64,000 nt of DNA from NCBI GenBank assembly GCA_903907075.1, contig CAIVMQ010000009.1, forward strand, positions 1-64,000, in the 5' to 3' direction. Made by a program: the position numbers and the translations under genes. Below the pieces are notes generated by a model. The model did no database searches. It had not been told where the DNA came from and worked only from the letters and a program-made list of their open reading frames with translations. Origin of the DNA: an uncultured Bacteroidia bacterium. Its GTDB lineage: Bacteria > Bacteroidota > Bacteroidia > Bacteroidales > Prolixibacteraceae. Shown here in pieces: positions 53,933-63,975 of this stretch; the first letter of the stretch is position 1, and each line of letters begins with the position of its first letter.

Positions 53933-53940
53933 TAGCTTTG
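53933..53940 (+). promoter_or_regulatory. Bacteroidota-type -7 box for the HD hydrolase gene
   Basis: TAGCTTTG matches TAnnTTTG, 29 bases before the GTG start at 53969. No clear -33 TTTG lies 19-21 bases upstream. Confidence 0.5.
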
Positions 53941-53968
53941 AACTTTTAATTCATCAAAGGAATCAAAA

Positions 53969-55219
53969 GTGAAAAGCTCAACAAATAAGATTGTAAACGA
54001 TCCGGTATGGGGATTTATCGAACTCAATTCACAACTTCATATAGAACTTATTGAGCATCCATATTTCCAGCGCCTTAGGCGTATAAAACAACTGGGACTC
54101 TCTTCATTGGTTTACCCCGGAGCAAACCACACGCGCTTTGAACATGCTATTGGAACGATGCATCTTGTGCGTTCTGCTGTTGATGTGTTGAAGAAAAAAG
54201 GGAATAAAATAACCCCGGAGGAAGAGGAGGGAGTTATCGCAGCCCTTTTATTACACGATATTGGTCACGGCCCTTTCTCGCATGCCCTCGAGCAAAGCAT
54301 TGTCCAGGGAGTTTCGCACGAGGAACTTTCACTCATCTTTATGGACGAACTAAACAACCAGATGAACGGACGTTTATCGATGGCCATTGAGATCTTTCTG
54401 AATAAATACCACAAAAACTTCCTGCACCAATTAGTTAGCAGTCAATTGGATATGGACCGTCTTGATTTTTTAAAGCGGGATAGTTTTTACTCTGGCGTTT
54501 CTGAAGGGGTGGTCTCCTCAGAGCGAATTATACAAATGTTGAATGTAAAAAATGATCAATTGGTTGTCGAAGTAAAGGGAATCTATTCTGTCGAAAAATT
54601 TCTGATTGCACGTCGACTTATGTATTGGCAAGTATATCTGCATAAAACAGTTATCTCAGCCGAGTTTATGATGATTAAATTATTGCAACGCGCATCCGAC
54701 CTTGCCTCGTCAGGGCAGGAGGTTCCTACGGTGGGTTATCTTACCTTATTTTTAAATAAATCAATTACGGCTAATGAGTTCCACTCAAAAGATCTGAAGG
54801 TTCGAAAATCAGCTATTGACCATTTCACCTACCTCGATGATGCCGATCTTATCTGCACAATTAAAGGGTGGATGAATCATCCTGATCCTATTCTCTCTCA
54901 TCTCTCTGCGTCATTAATTAATCGAAAGCTGTTTAAAATAAAGCTCTCCACTACCCCATTCTCAGCGAGTAAACTAAACAATCTCAAAGAGTTGTCTGTT
55001 GATACGTTCAATATAAATCAAGAGGAGGCAGATTTCTTTGTAATTGACGGTGAGATTACCAATAATGCCTATAATGCTGAGGTTGGGAGCATTCAAATTC
55101 TCTACAAGAATGGCAAATTAAAGGAGATAAAAGAGGCTTCAGACATTAATTTAGAAGGACTTACAAAAATTGTCAGGAAACATTTCCTCTGTTATCCGGA
55201 AGAAATCTTAACAAGGTAA
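53969..55219 (+). CDS. HD-domain phosphohydrolase (dGTPase-like)
   Basis: A 416-residue cytoplasmic protein beginning at GTG, preceded by AAAGGA. HD-domain metal ligands: NHTRFEHAIGT near 53, LLHDIGHGPFSH near 95-106 and Asp in LDMDRLDFLKRD near 161. It resembles dGTP triphosphohydrolase/SAMHD1-type enzymes, but true substrate is unproven in this subfamily. Divergent from rimP with a 146-base gap, and upstream of lpxD by 42 bases. Confidence 0.88.
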   Translation: MKSSTNKIVNDPVWGFIELNSQLHIELIEHPYFQRLRRIKQLGLSSLVYPGANHTRFEHAIGTMHLVRSAVDVLKKKGNKITPEEEEGVIAALLLHDIGHGPFSHALEQSIVQGVSHEELSLIFMDELNNQMNGRLSMAIEIFLNKYHKNFLHQLVSSQLDMDRLDFLKRDSFYSGVSEGVVSSERIIQMLNVKNDQLVVEVKGIYSVEKFLIARRLMYWQVYLHKTVISAEFMMIKLLQRASDLASSGQEVPTVGYLTLFLNKSITANEFHSKDLKVRKSAIDHFTYLDDADLICTIKGWMNHPDPILSHLSASLINRKLFKIKLSTTPFSASKLNNLKELSVDTFNINQEEADFFVIDGEITNNAYNAEVGSIQILYKNGKLKEIKEASDINLEGLTKIVRKHFLCYPEEILTR

Positions 55220-55228
55220 TTATTTTAT

Positions 55229-55236
55229 TATTTTTG
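55229..55236 (+). promoter_or_regulatory. Bacteroidota-type -7 box for the lpxD operon
   Basis: TATTTTTG matches TAnnTTTG and is followed by CACCG, a common start-site context in this phylum, 26 bases before the lpxD ATG. A clean -33 box was not found. Confidence 0.55.
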
Positions 55237-55261
55237 CACCGTAAAATTTAAAGACCAACGA

Positions 55262-56299
55262 ATGGAGTTTTCGGCAAAAGATATTGCAACCCTATTAGAT
55301 GGGACAGTCGAAGGGGATAGCAATGTCAGAGTGAATAATCTGTCTAAAATTGATCAACCTGTTACTGGCACCTTGACTTTCCTCTCAAATCCAGCATACA
55401 CAAAATACATTTATACCACAACAGCCTCAATTGTTATTGTAAATAACGACTTTAAGGCTGAGCGGGAGCTATCCTGTACATTGATTAGGGTAGCAAATGC
55501 CTATGGTGCATTAGCCAAGCTTCTTGATTTTTATGTAAAATCAAAGCCAGTTAAAGTTGGTATTGAGCAGCCATGCTTTATTCACAATTCAGCTACTATT
55601 GGGGATGAGGTTTATATTGGAGCCTATGCTTACATTGGCGAAAATACACAAATAGGAAACAATGTAAAGATATATCCTCATGTTTATATTGGAGACAATG
55701 TGAAGATTGGGGATCACACGATTCTCTATTCCGGGGTTAAGATATATGCGGATTGCGTGGTTGGCTCAACAGGAATTATCCATTCGGGTGTAGTTATTGG
55801 TTCGGATGGATTTGGCTTTGCCCCTAATGATGGTGCTGCATATTCAAAGATTGAGCAAATTGGTAATGTAATCATTGAAGATAATGTTGAAATTGGGGCA
55901 AATACCACAATTGATCGTGCGACAATGGGTTCAACAATCCTGCGCAGTGGTGTAAAGCTCGATAATCTGATTCAGATTGCCCATAATGATGATATTGGCG
56001 AGAATACTGTGATGGCTGCGCAATCGGGTGTTGCTGGATCTACCGTGATAGGAAAAAACTGTCTCTTAGGTGGCCAAGCGGCTATTTCTGGACATATTAC
56101 AATTGGAGATGGATCGAAAATCGGACCAAAAACAGGGGTTATGTCGTCATTGAAACCCAATTCGGTTGTCTTAGGGACACCCGCAGAAGAATTTAAAGCT
56201 ACAATGAAGTCCTATTCCATCATTCGTAATCTTCCGAAATTACGCGAGGAGATTATCGAGCTTCAAAAAAAGATAAAATTAATCGAAAACAACGAATAA
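55262..56299 (+). CDS. lpxD: UDP-3-O-acylglucosamine N-acyltransferase LpxD
   Basis: A 345-residue protein with the LpxD N-terminal uridine-binding domain (1-100) and a left-handed beta helix of hexapeptide repeats ([20 protein letters not shown]). The catalytic histidine is in [11 protein letters not shown]. It adds the N-linked 3-hydroxyacyl chain in lipid A synthesis in the cytoplasm. It opens the lpxD - lpxC/fabZ - lpxA operon. Confidence 0.96.
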   Translation: MEFSAKDIATLLDGTVEGDSNVRVNNLSKIDQPVTGTLTFLSNPAYTKYIYTTTASIVIVNNDFKAERELSCTLIRVANAYGALAKLLDFYVKSKPVKVGIEQPCFIHNSATIGDEVYIGAYAYIGENTQIGNNVKIYPHVYIGDNVKIGDHTILYSGVKIYADCVVGSTGIIHSGVVIGSDGFGFAPNDGAAYSKIEQIGNVIIEDNVEIGANTTIDRATMGSTILRSGVKLDNLIQIAHNDDIGENTVMAAQSGVAGSTVIGKNCLLGGQAAISGHITIGDGSKIGPKTGVMSSLKPNSVVLGTPAEEFKATMKSYSIIRNLPKLREEIIELQKKIKLIENNE

Positions 56300-56317
56300 A
56301 AAATAAAATTTCTTGAA

Positions 56318-57715
56318 ATGATAAGTATTAAACAAAATACTATTGAAAGAGAGTTCTCTATTTCTGGCAAAGGTTTGCATACCGGGGCTGAAGTCACCAT
56401 AACCTTTAAGCCTGCACCTGAAAACTTCGGATTTAAATTCAAGCGCATTGACCTTGAAGGAGAGCCTATCATTGAGGCTAACGTCTCTAAAGTAAAAGGA
56501 ACTTCACGAGGAACTGTATTGCAAGAAGGTGAAGTAGTGATCAGCACAATTGAACATGTGATGGCTGCCCTTATCGGAACAGAAATAGACAATATATTAA
56601 TGGAGCTGGATGGACCTGAGGCGCCAATTCTTGACGGTAGTGCAATTGCGTATGTTAACGCACTTATGGCTGCTGGATTGCAGGAGCAGGATGCCGATCG
56701 CGAATATTTTGAAATCAAAAAAAAGATTGTTTATCGCAATGCAGAGACCGGAACTGAACTAATTGCCTATCCTGATGATGATTTCAGTCTCGATGTGATG
56801 ATCTCGTATAATTCAGCAGTGCTCGATAACCAATATGCCACCTTCGATAGCACGACGAATTTCGCAAAGGAGATCGCCCCTTGCCGCACGTTTGTTTTTG
56901 TCCGAGAGCTTGAAACGCTACTGAAAAATAACCTGGTCAAAGGAGGTGAGGTCGATAATGCTATTGTTATTATGGATCAGCCAATGGAGCAAGATGAATT
57001 AGATAGAATTGCTGACTTGTTCCATCAGAAACATATTGAAGTAAATAAGATTGGGATACTTAATAACCTTACCCTTCACTACGATAACGAATGTGCCCGA
57101 CATAAACTCCTCGATGTTATCGGTGATCTGGCCTTAATCGGGAAACGGATAAAAGGTAGAATCGTAGCCAAGAGGCCTGGGCACGGACCGAATACCGAAT
57201 TTGCCAAGATGCTTCAGAAGGAGTATCTTAAAGGCATTTCCGAGAGTACAGCTCCTGAATATGACCCAAACAAGAGCCCTTTATACGATGTGAATCAGAT
57301 AAAGAAAATGTTGCCGCATAGGAATCCATTCCTTTTGCTTGATAAGGTCCTCGAGAAAGGGGTTGATCATATCATTGGGGTGAAAAATGTAACCATGAAT
57401 GAGCCATTTTTCGTAGGCCATTTTCCTGAAGAACCCGTAATGCCGGGAGTACTTATAATAGAGGCAATGGCACAATGTGGCGGAGTCTTTGTAATTAGCT
57501 CACAACCTGCCGACGGCGACTATTCAACCTATTTCATGACCATGGACAACATAAAATTCAGGAAGAAAGTTATTCCGGGCGACACCCTGGTTTTCCGACT
57601 TAAATTACTTGGCCCAATACGCCGTGGAATTGCCAACATGAGAGCGATCGCATTTGTTGGCGACACAATAGTATGCGAAGGAGAATTTATGGCTATAATT
57701 GCAAAAACAAAATAA
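56318..57715 (+). CDS. lpxC: Bifunctional LpxC deacetylase / FabZ dehydratase fusion
   Basis: A 465-residue fusion typical of Bacteroidota. Residues 1-305 are LpxC (ISGKGLHTGAEVTITFKPAP; STIEHVMAALIG with a zinc-binding histidine), which removes the acetyl group of UDP-3-O-acyl-GlcNAc. Residues of about 320-465 are FabZ (LPHRNPFLLLDKVLE; GHFPEEPVMPGVLIIEAMAQ), the 3-hydroxyacyl-ACP dehydratase. Its stop overlaps the upstream extension of the lpxA frame, but not the chosen lpxA start. Confidence 0.96.
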   Translation: MISIKQNTIEREFSISGKGLHTGAEVTITFKPAPENFGFKFKRIDLEGEPIIEANVSKVKGTSRGTVLQEGEVVISTIEHVMAALIGTEIDNILMELDGPEAPILDGSAIAYVNALMAAGLQEQDADREYFEIKKKIVYRNAETGTELIAYPDDDFSLDVMISYNSAVLDNQYATFDSTTNFAKEIAPCRTFVFVRELETLLKNNLVKGGEVDNAIVIMDQPMEQDELDRIADLFHQKHIEVNKIGILNNLTLHYDNECARHKLLDVIGDLALIGKRIKGRIVAKRPGHGPNTEFAKMLQKEYLKGISESTAPEYDPNKSPLYDVNQIKKMLPHRNPFLLLDKVLEKGVDHIIGVKNVTMNEPFFVGHFPEEPVMPGVLIIEAMAQCGGVFVISSQPADGDYSTYFMTMDNIKFRKKVIPGDTLVFRLKLLGPIRRGIANMRAIAFVGDTIVCEGEFMAIIAKTK

Positions 57716-57761
57716 GAAAAATCCCTTTATCGGAATTTTAGTCTCTATAAAAATTTCAACA

Positions 57762-58544
57762 ATGAATCAACCTTTAGCAAATATTCATCCAGATGCAAAA
57801 ATAGGTGTAGGTGTAACTATCGAACCTTTCGCTACAGTATCGAGCGATGTAATCATTGGAGACGGAACATATATTGGACCAACAGCAGTAATCTTACCCG
57901 GTTGCAGAATTGGTAAAAACTGTAAAATTCACTCAGGTGCCGTTATCGGAGGTGAGCCGCAAGATCTTAAGTTCAAAGGTGAATATACGACAGTCGAGAT
58001 TGGCGACAATACCACCATTAGAGAGTGCGTAACCGTAAACAGAGGAACGGCAGCCCATGGGAAAACCGTAATCGGAAGTAACTGTTTGATTATGGCCTAT
58101 GTACATGTTGCTCACGACTGTGTTGTAGGTGATAGCGTAATAATAGTAAATTCTGTTGCCTTAGCCGGAGAAGTTATTGTTGATGATTTCGCTATTATCG
58201 GGGGCCATACAGGCATCCATCAGTTCTGTCATATTGGAAAACATGTGATGTTATCCGGAGGATCCTTGGTCCGTAAAGATGTCCCGCCCTATATTAAAGC
58301 AGGTCGCGAGCCTCTTTCATACGCCGGGGTAAACTCAATTGGTCTTCGACGCAGAGGATTTTCAAATGAGGTGATCTGTCAGATACAGGATATCTACCGT
58401 ATCATCTACCAAAAAGGGTATAATAATACACAAGCTCTCGAGGTTATTGAGGCCGAAATGCCAGCTTCGCGTGAGCGAGATGAGATATTATTATTTCTTA
58501 AAGATTCAAAAAGGGGAATTATCAAAGGTTACTTTCCCGATTGA
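57762..58544 (+). CDS. lpxA: Acyl-ACP--UDP-N-acetylglucosamine O-acyltransferase LpxA
   Basis: A 260-residue protein with hexapeptide-repeat beta helix and helical C-terminus. The catalytic histidine is in YVHVAHDCVVGD. It starts lipid A synthesis by O-acylating UDP-GlcNAc. The ATG at 57762 (MNQPLANIHPDAKIG) fits the family start; an upstream in-frame ATG at 57699 overlaps lpxC/fabZ and adds non-conserved residues. Confidence 0.96.
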   Translation: MNQPLANIHPDAKIGVGVTIEPFATVSSDVIIGDGTYIGPTAVILPGCRIGKNCKIHSGAVIGGEPQDLKFKGEYTTVEIGDNTTIRECVTVNRGTAAHGKTVIGSNCLIMAYVHVAHDCVVGDSVIIVNSVALAGEVIVDDFAIIGGHTGIHQFCHIGKHVMLSGGSLVRKDVPPYIKAGREPLSYAGVNSIGLRRRGFSNEVICQIQDIYRIIYQKGYNNTQALEVIEAEMPASRERDEILLFLKDSKRGIIKGYFPD

Positions 58545-58563
58545 TCATCGTCGAATTAAATCC

Positions 58564-58606
58564 AAATAAACCCTCACGATCCTATAAATCCTGAGGGTTT
58601 ATTTTT
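58564..58606. terminator. Bidirectional terminator after lpxA
   Basis: AAATAAACCCTCA at 58564-58576 pairs perfectly with TGAGGGTTTATTT at 58592-58604, a 13-bp stem followed by more T. It serves the convergent lpxA and DUF6427-like genes. Confidence 0.88.
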
Positions 58607-58656
58607 AAAGACCTCTTCGCATTTAAAAATAAAATCTGAAAGAAACGGACACGATA

Positions 58657-59646
58657 CTATCGATACATAATAAGAACAAAGACCGAAATAAGCACGAATA
58701 TCCAAGTCAATATCTCTTTTAGTAAGGTGTGATTATCTGAGTTAAGATACTGGGAAATAAAGTAAGCAACAGGTATAGAGGACAATGCAACAATCTCAAT
58801 ACTTATAGTTACAAACAGTAACGCTGGAATAGTTACCAAACCAAGAATCCAATAACAGATTATAAAATATTTACGCGAGCTAACCTTAATCATCTGGAAT
58901 ACTCCAAGCACAGACAAGCTTCCCAATAAAGCCAAGAGAGAAACAATAGCAGTGAGTAACAAAAAGTAGGGCTCTAAAAGATACTCATTATGCCTTGTCC
59001 AGAGCATCTCAACCATCTCTTTTCCTAATAAACGATACGATTCCGTCAAAAATGAATAGACCCCCATAAACAGCCATGGAATGCCAAATCCAAGAACTGG
59101 AATCGCCAAAAGTCTCCAGTTATCGTCTTTTTGAAGCACAAAAATAGAGATCCAAATAAGTGGAAACAGCGCTATGACCGGAAGATAAATTAAAGATCCA
59201 ATCGCTAAGAAAAATGAGGCATTAAAAGTATGGGAGATGGCAATTTTTCGATGAAAAGTATCAAAAATAAAATAGATAGAGATTAATATGAATGAGGTTG
59301 CAAGGTGAACAGGAAGAAAAGAGTGCAAGGTGTCCAGAGCAGAAACTGTAATAAGATAAACAATTCCGGGAATATAGGACCTCTTATTGAGGAAGATATA
59401 GGCCGAACCTAATTGTGATAAAAAAAACGAGTTTAGAACAACTAATAAAAAAGCCAGAAAAACTTGCCAGAAATTCGAATTACCGATAAAGTGACAAGCA
59501 AGATAATATAAAGGCATTGCTCCATTTGCCCGGCTTAGATCAAGAGGCATTGGAGACTGAAGATTGTGCCACCAAAAAACAAGCCCAATTACTGGGATCA
59601 GCAAAGAACTAAGCAGTGAATTACTCTTCAGGATGCGAAGCAACAT
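58657..59646 (-). CDS. Multi-span inner membrane protein (DUF6427-like)
   Basis: A 329-residue protein, nearly all hydrophobic, with eight or nine predicted spans. The start (LRILKSNSLLSSLLIPVIGLVFWW) and the HNLQSPMPLDL segment match a Bacteroidota membrane family found beside purD, which I believe is DUF6427. No catalytic motif is evident. It follows purD by six bases on the same strand, so they are likely cotranscribed. Confidence 0.7.
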   Translation of the reverse strand: MLLRILKSNSLLSSLLIPVIGLVFWWHNLQSPMPLDLSRANGAMPLYYLACHFIGNSNFWQVFLAFLLVVLNSFFLSQLGSAYIFLNKRSYIPGIVYLITVSALDTLHSFLPVHLATSFILISIYFIFDTFHRKIAISHTFNASFFLAIGSLIYLPVIALFPLIWISIFVLQKDDNWRLLAIPVLGFGIPWLFMGVYSFLTESYRLLGKEMVEMLWTRHNEYLLEPYFLLLTAIVSLLALLGSLSVLGVFQMIKVSSRKYFIICYWILGLVTIPALLFVTISIEIVALSSIPVAYFISQYLNSDNHTLLKEILTWIFVLISVFVLIMYR

Positions 59647-59652
59647 ACCATT

Positions 59653-60927
59653 CTATTTTAGTAGATCAATTCCTAAATCTGTTCGAAAGTACTTATTCCG
59701 AAACTGTATCGTTGCCGCATTTCGGTATGAATTTTCGAGTGCCTGTTCAATTGAAGTTCCTAATGAGCTAACTGCAATTACTCTCCCTCCATTGGTTACC
59801 ACCTTATCGCCTGAAAATTGAGTACCCGAATGAAAAAGGATACTTCCTGAGACATTATCCAAATTAGAAATAACATCCCCTTTCGCATAGTTTCCGGGGT
59901 ATCCCCCAGCAACCATCATCACAGTAGCAGCACATGCACTATCAATCTCAAGGATCCGATCAGTGAGATTTCTTTGAGCAACACCTTCAAATAAATCAAC
60001 AAGGTCCGATTTAAGACGAAGAATCACTGCCTCTGTTTCAGGATCACCCATACGGACATTATATTCAATTACAAATGGCTCTGAATCAACGCTTATTAAT
60101 CCGAAGAAGATAAATCCTTTGTAATCGATGTTATCTTGTTGTAGTCCTTTCACAGTCGGTATGATAATCCGTTGCTCTACCTTATTCATAAATACCTCAT
60201 CAGCAAATGGGACAGGAGAAATAGCACCCATGCCTCCCGTATTCAATCCGGTATCTCCCTCTCCAATGCGTTTATAATCCTTGGCAACAGGGAGGATTTT
60301 ATAATCGTGACCATCGGTAAGTGCAAATACGGAGCATTCAATACCCGACAAGAACTGCTCTATAACAACAGTTTCACTTGCCTGCCCAAACATTCCTCCA
60401 AGCATTTCACGAACAGCCTGTTCTGCCTCAGGAAGCTCCTCGATAATCAATACCCCCTTGCCGGCAGCTAATCCATCGGCCTTAAGAACATAAGGGGCCT
60501 TTAAGCTCTGAAGAAAAGCTATTCCCTGCTCCAGATTATCACGCGCAACCGAGAAATAGGCCGCAGTTGGTATTCCATGACGCATCATAAATTGTTTGGC
60601 AAAATCTTTACTCCCTTCAAGGCGAGCACCATCACGTGTAGGTCCAATAACAGGAATAGTGCGAAGTTGAGAGTCCGCTAAAAAGAAATCATGAATCCCC
60701 TCAACAAGAGGCACCTCAGGACCTACAACGACAAGCTCGATATCATTCTCAAGCACAACCTTACGGATCGCCGTAAAATCGGTAACCCCAATCTCAATAT
60801 TGGTCCCAAATTCAGCAGTCCCTGCATTACCAGGTGCAATAAATAGTTTATTTACTTTAGGGCTCTGGCTAATTTTCCATGCAAAAGCATGCTCACGACC
60901 TCCGGAACCAATAATAAGTATATTCAT
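59653..60927 (-). CDS. purD: Phosphoribosylamine--glycine ligase PurD
   Basis: A 424-residue ATP-grasp enzyme of purine synthesis. MNILIIGSGGREHAFAWKIS is the N-domain start, LKADGLAAGKGV and FSGIECSVFALTDG-like loops the ATP-grasp fold, and NVRMGDPETE the metal-binding site. It joins glycine to phosphoribosylamine. Standard length, start and motifs. Confidence 0.96.
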   Translation of the reverse strand: MNILIIGSGGREHAFAWKISQSPKVNKLFIAPGNAGTAEFGTNIEIGVTDFTAIRKVVLENDIELVVVGPEVPLVEGIHDFFLADSQLRTIPVIGPTRDGARLEGSKDFAKQFMMRHGIPTAAYFSVARDNLEQGIAFLQSLKAPYVLKADGLAAGKGVLIIEELPEAEQAVREMLGGMFGQASETVVIEQFLSGIECSVFALTDGHDYKILPVAKDYKRIGEGDTGLNTGGMGAISPVPFADEVFMNKVEQRIIIPTVKGLQQDNIDYKGFIFFGLISVDSEPFVIEYNVRMGDPETEAVILRLKSDLVDLFEGVAQRNLTDRILEIDSACAATVMMVAGGYPGNYAKGDVISNLDNVSGSILFHSGTQFSGDKVVTNGGRVIAVSSLGTSIEQALENSYRNAATIQFRNKYFRTDLGIDLLK

Positions 60928-61118
60928 ATTACGATTTTGTATTCAAAATATATTCTGCAAAACAACTGATAACTAACCATTATTAGTCCCAACTAAAGGG
61001 AGTTATTAAACTGGATATTTCCTTGTACAAAATAAACAAATTTCGGCCTATATTTCATTTTAGAGTTGGGAATGTATATCTTCACCACATTCGCTAAAAT
61101 ATTTAATTGCTTACGCAG

Positions 61119-62009
61119 ATGGGAAAAAATTTATCGAGACGCAATTTTATTCAAACAGGAGTTATTTCAACACTAGGACTAGCCACGCTTAACCCAATAT
61201 CGGCATTAGCAAAGAGTCATAAATCAACTATTAAGCTGGGGTTGGTAACTTATCAGTGGGCCAAAGACTGGGATCTCCCCACCTTGATCACCAACTGTAC
61301 AAAGACAGGAATCCTGGGTGTTGAGTTGCGCACAATGCATGCCCACGGAGTTGAATCTACACTAAATGACATACAGCGACAAGAGGTGAAAAAGAGGTTT
61401 GCCGACAGTCCAGTCACCTGTCTGGGTTATGGCTCAAACTTCGAATACCACAGCCCAGATCCGATAAAACTCAGATGGAATATCGATCAGACAAAAACCT
61501 ATATTAAGCTTTGTAAAGACATCGGAGCCTCAGGGATAAAAGTGAAGCCCAATGATCTGCCTGCAGGGGTTGATCAAGAGCGCACGATCGCACAAATAGC
61601 CTCTTCTTTTAATGAAGTGGGGAAATTTGCAAAAGAGTTTGGTCTCGTGGTAAGAGTCGAAGTTCATGGAAATAAGACACAGGAGTTGCCAAATATGAGA
61701 GCAATTTTTAATCAGGTAACTGAAAAAAATGTTAAAATATGCTGGAACTGCAACGACCAGGATCTTCTTCCACCGGGATTAGAGGATAATTTTAGTAGCG
61801 TTAAAAAGTGGTTTGGCGATACGGTTCATGTCCGTGAATTTAATGTAGGCAACTACCCATATCAGCAACTTTTTAGGCTATTTCATGAAAATCACTATAA
61901 CGGATGGATTCTTATGGAAGCCAGAACAGAGCCCTCAGATAAGGTTGAGGCACTGAAAGAGCAACTCGTTCTATTTAATCAATTGGTTGCGAATACAAAG
62001 AATGGGTAA
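61119..62009 (+). CDS. Tat-exported TIM-barrel sugar isomerase/epimerase-like protein
   Basis: A 296-residue protein with a Tat-type signal (LSRRNFIQTG, then GVISTLGLATLNPISALA). The TIM barrel contains LGLVTYQWAKDWDLPTLI, VRVEVHGNKTQ and CWNCNDQDL, of the xylose-isomerase-like family. The ATG at 61119 is preferred; a TTG at 61107 is the only alternative. It is a second exported barrel of the type found at 39291-40289, but far from an oxidoreductase gene. Role unknown; sugar isomerisation or 3-keto-glycoside elimination are the family options. Confidence 0.85.
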   Translation: MGKNLSRRNFIQTGVISTLGLATLNPISALAKSHKSTIKLGLVTYQWAKDWDLPTLITNCTKTGILGVELRTMHAHGVESTLNDIQRQEVKKRFADSPVTCLGYGSNFEYHSPDPIKLRWNIDQTKTYIKLCKDIGASGIKVKPNDLPAGVDQERTIAQIASSFNEVGKFAKEFGLVVRVEVHGNKTQELPNMRAIFNQVTEKNVKICWNCNDQDLLPPGLEDNFSSVKKWFGDTVHVREFNVGNYPYQQLFRLFHENHYNGWILMEARTEPSDKVEALKEQLVLFNQLVANTKNG

Positions 62010-62071
62010 TGGGTAAGGTAATTAATAATCGCCTTCAAATTAAGTATCAATGAGAAACAGAGGGATTTTGC

Positions 62072-62815
62072 ATGGCGATTAAGGAGGTTTTCATAGAACA
62101 AGTTGGAGCTGTGACCATCAGCAGAAACCGCCAGGCGCTGAGGTTTAAAATTGCTATCCGTCCTGACGGCAGAATACGCGTGACTATTCCGTGGCTCGCC
62201 TCCTTTCGTACCGGGGAGAAATTCCTGATTGAGCATCTGCCATGGATCGATGAGACCCGCAGGAAGCTAGCTCTTAATCCAACAGAGCCAAAGCACATTC
62301 ACCCTGGGCACCTTTTTACTACGCGCAATTATGAATACCATATTTGTCCTGCAGAGGTAAAGAACTTACGTATTAGGTATGCCTATGCCACCAAACAGGT
62401 GTATTTCGAATATCCTGTAAATTTGGCTATAGAGGATAGTGAATTACAAAAGAGATTGGCTAAGATGATTGAAAATGTGCTCCGTTTTGATGCCAAAAAA
62501 TACCTCCCTGTAAGGATTGCCGAATTAGCTAATAAATTGGGCTATAGCTACCAAAAAATAACAATTAAAAATAACCGCTCAAACTGGGGAAGTTGCTCCA
62601 CACGCAAGAATATTAATCTTAATCTTCATCTGATGCGACTTCCGGATAAACTAATTGATTATGTTCTTGTGCATGAATTAGTCCATACCATTATACCCAA
62701 TCATGGACCTGATTTCAAAGCCACAATGCTGCATCATTTTAACGACATGGCACAAATAGATAAAGAACTAAAGAAGATAGGGACAGGGTTAGCGTCAATA
62801 GCGCAGGTGAAGTAA
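62072..62815 (+). CDS. YgjP-like (M48/DUF45) zinc metallopeptidase
   Basis: A 247-residue cytoplasmic protein. HELVHTIIPNHGPDF near residues 200-215 is the zinc motif (HExxH with a downstream His). SNWGSCSTRKNINLNLHLM is the DUF45 signature. These proteins are linked to restriction systems in some genomes, but no such genes are here. Its 3' end overlaps the convergent PiT gene by 21 bases. Confidence 0.87.
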   Translation: MAIKEVFIEQVGAVTISRNRQALRFKIAIRPDGRIRVTIPWLASFRTGEKFLIEHLPWIDETRRKLALNPTEPKHIHPGHLFTTRNYEYHICPAEVKNLRIRYAYATKQVYFEYPVNLAIEDSELQKRLAKMIENVLRFDAKKYLPVRIAELANKLGYSYQKITIKNNRSNWGSCSTRKNINLNLHLMRLPDKLIDYVLVHELVHTIIPNHGPDFKATMLHHFNDMAQIDKELKKIGTGLASIAQVK

Positions 62816-63844
62816 TCCAGCCTGGTCGGCTAATACGGTCAGGAAATAGGATAATGAGAATGCAAAGATAGGTGCGATAAACCAGATCACCCAGAGCCTT
62901 TTAACCACTTTATTGGCAAAGGTTACTCTCCACCCTTTCTTTGAAACACTAAGGGCCAGAATGGCAAAGGTATTGAGCTGCACCAATGAGGTTGGAATGC
63001 CTCGGCTTATCGAGGCTGCTAACAAAAGAGATGCCGTAATTACGGATATAATTGAAGCCTCTACCTTTCCTATATCGGTTATCTCAGTACCAGTTTTGAC
63101 GATCAATTTTCGACCAAATATAGAACTCCCAATACCAAAGGAGGGGGCTATTATCAAAGTACCAAGAATCATGATTAGCACAAAATTACTCCCTGTAGGA
63201 TCGATGTGCAACTCATTGGTTATCATTGAAGTTATTGGACCAGAGGCATTAGCGACATTATTTGAGCCAATAGAGAACGCGACATAGCAACTGGTAATAA
63301 TCACAACCCAGCGGAAAAACGATTGTCGTTTAAAAGTTTGGAAATATCCCGGATATTTCATGTCGAATCGTTTTATCGAGATATTGGCAATCAGATACAT
63401 GATTCCAAAGGAGACAATAGGGAGCAATACCCATGCAGGGATGATTTCGGTAAATAGTTTTGTCGTATTTAATTGTCCCAGATAATGTGCGGGGGCTGCC
63501 AGTGCCAATACCGTTGATTGTGACGTCGATTGCGGCACTCCTAAGAGATTAGCGAAAAGGAGTGAAAGGGCAACTGAAAATAAAATAATTGTTGTTAGGA
63601 CATAGTTAAGGCTCTCTGCAGGTATTATACCCTTGCCGAGAGTTATGGCAGTATTTTTTCCAGCGAGCAGGGCTCCTACAAGAACGCATAGTCCGAAAAG
63701 ACCCGGGATAAGATCCCTACGCAGGATACCTGAACCATAGGCCGTAGCAAAAGCAGGAGAAGTACCGCTTCCGCCCATATTAATTGCCAAAAACATAGCA
63801 ACCAAAAATGGCAAAAGCAAACCATTAAGCATTGGAGCAATCAT
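62795..63844 (-). CDS. PiT-family inorganic phosphate transporter
   Basis: A 349-residue polytopic permease. GSNNVANASGP and GVPQSTSQSTVLALAAP are the two PHO4/PiT half-repeat signatures, and TSLVQLNTFAILAL is the second conserved region. It imports phosphate or metal phosphate driven by cation gradients. It ends in overlap with the metallopeptidase gene on the other strand. Confidence 0.93.
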   Translation of the reverse strand: MIAPMLNGLLLPFLVAMFLAINMGGSGTSPAFATAYGSGILRRDLIPGLFGLCVLVGALLAGKNTAITLGKGIIPAESLNYVLTTIILFSVALSLLFANLLGVPQSTSQSTVLALAAPAHYLGQLNTTKLFTEIIPAWVLLPIVSFGIMYLIANISIKRFDMKYPGYFQTFKRQSFFRWVVIITSCYVAFSIGSNNVANASGPITSMITNELHIDPTGSNFVLIMILGTLIIAPSFGIGSSIFGRKLIVKTGTEITDIGKVEASIISVITASLLLAASISRGIPTSLVQLNTFAILALSVSKKGWRVTFANKVVKRLWVIWFIAPIFAFSLSYFLTVLADQAGLLHLRY

Positions 63845-63862
63845 AATTCAAAAAAAGTACTG

Positions 63863-63893
63863 CGAAGTTATTCAATTCGGGGCAATGCGCAAA
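63863..63893 (-). promoter_or_regulatory. Candidate promoter of the PiT gene
   Basis: On the minus strand TTTG (63893-63890), 19 bases and TAACTTCG (63870-63863; one mismatch from TAnnTTTG) form a Bacteroidota-type promoter, 19 bases before the ATG. Confidence 0.45.
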
Positions 63894-63975
63894 CAAATTT
63901 TTTAATCCTAAAAATATGTTGAACTTTGGAGCATAATATATGAGTAATTTGCACCCAGAAGGATTGCTAATTTAA

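Noticed and set aside
56318-57715. LpxC-FabZ fusion as a novelty
   Set aside because: This fusion is well known across Bacteroidota.
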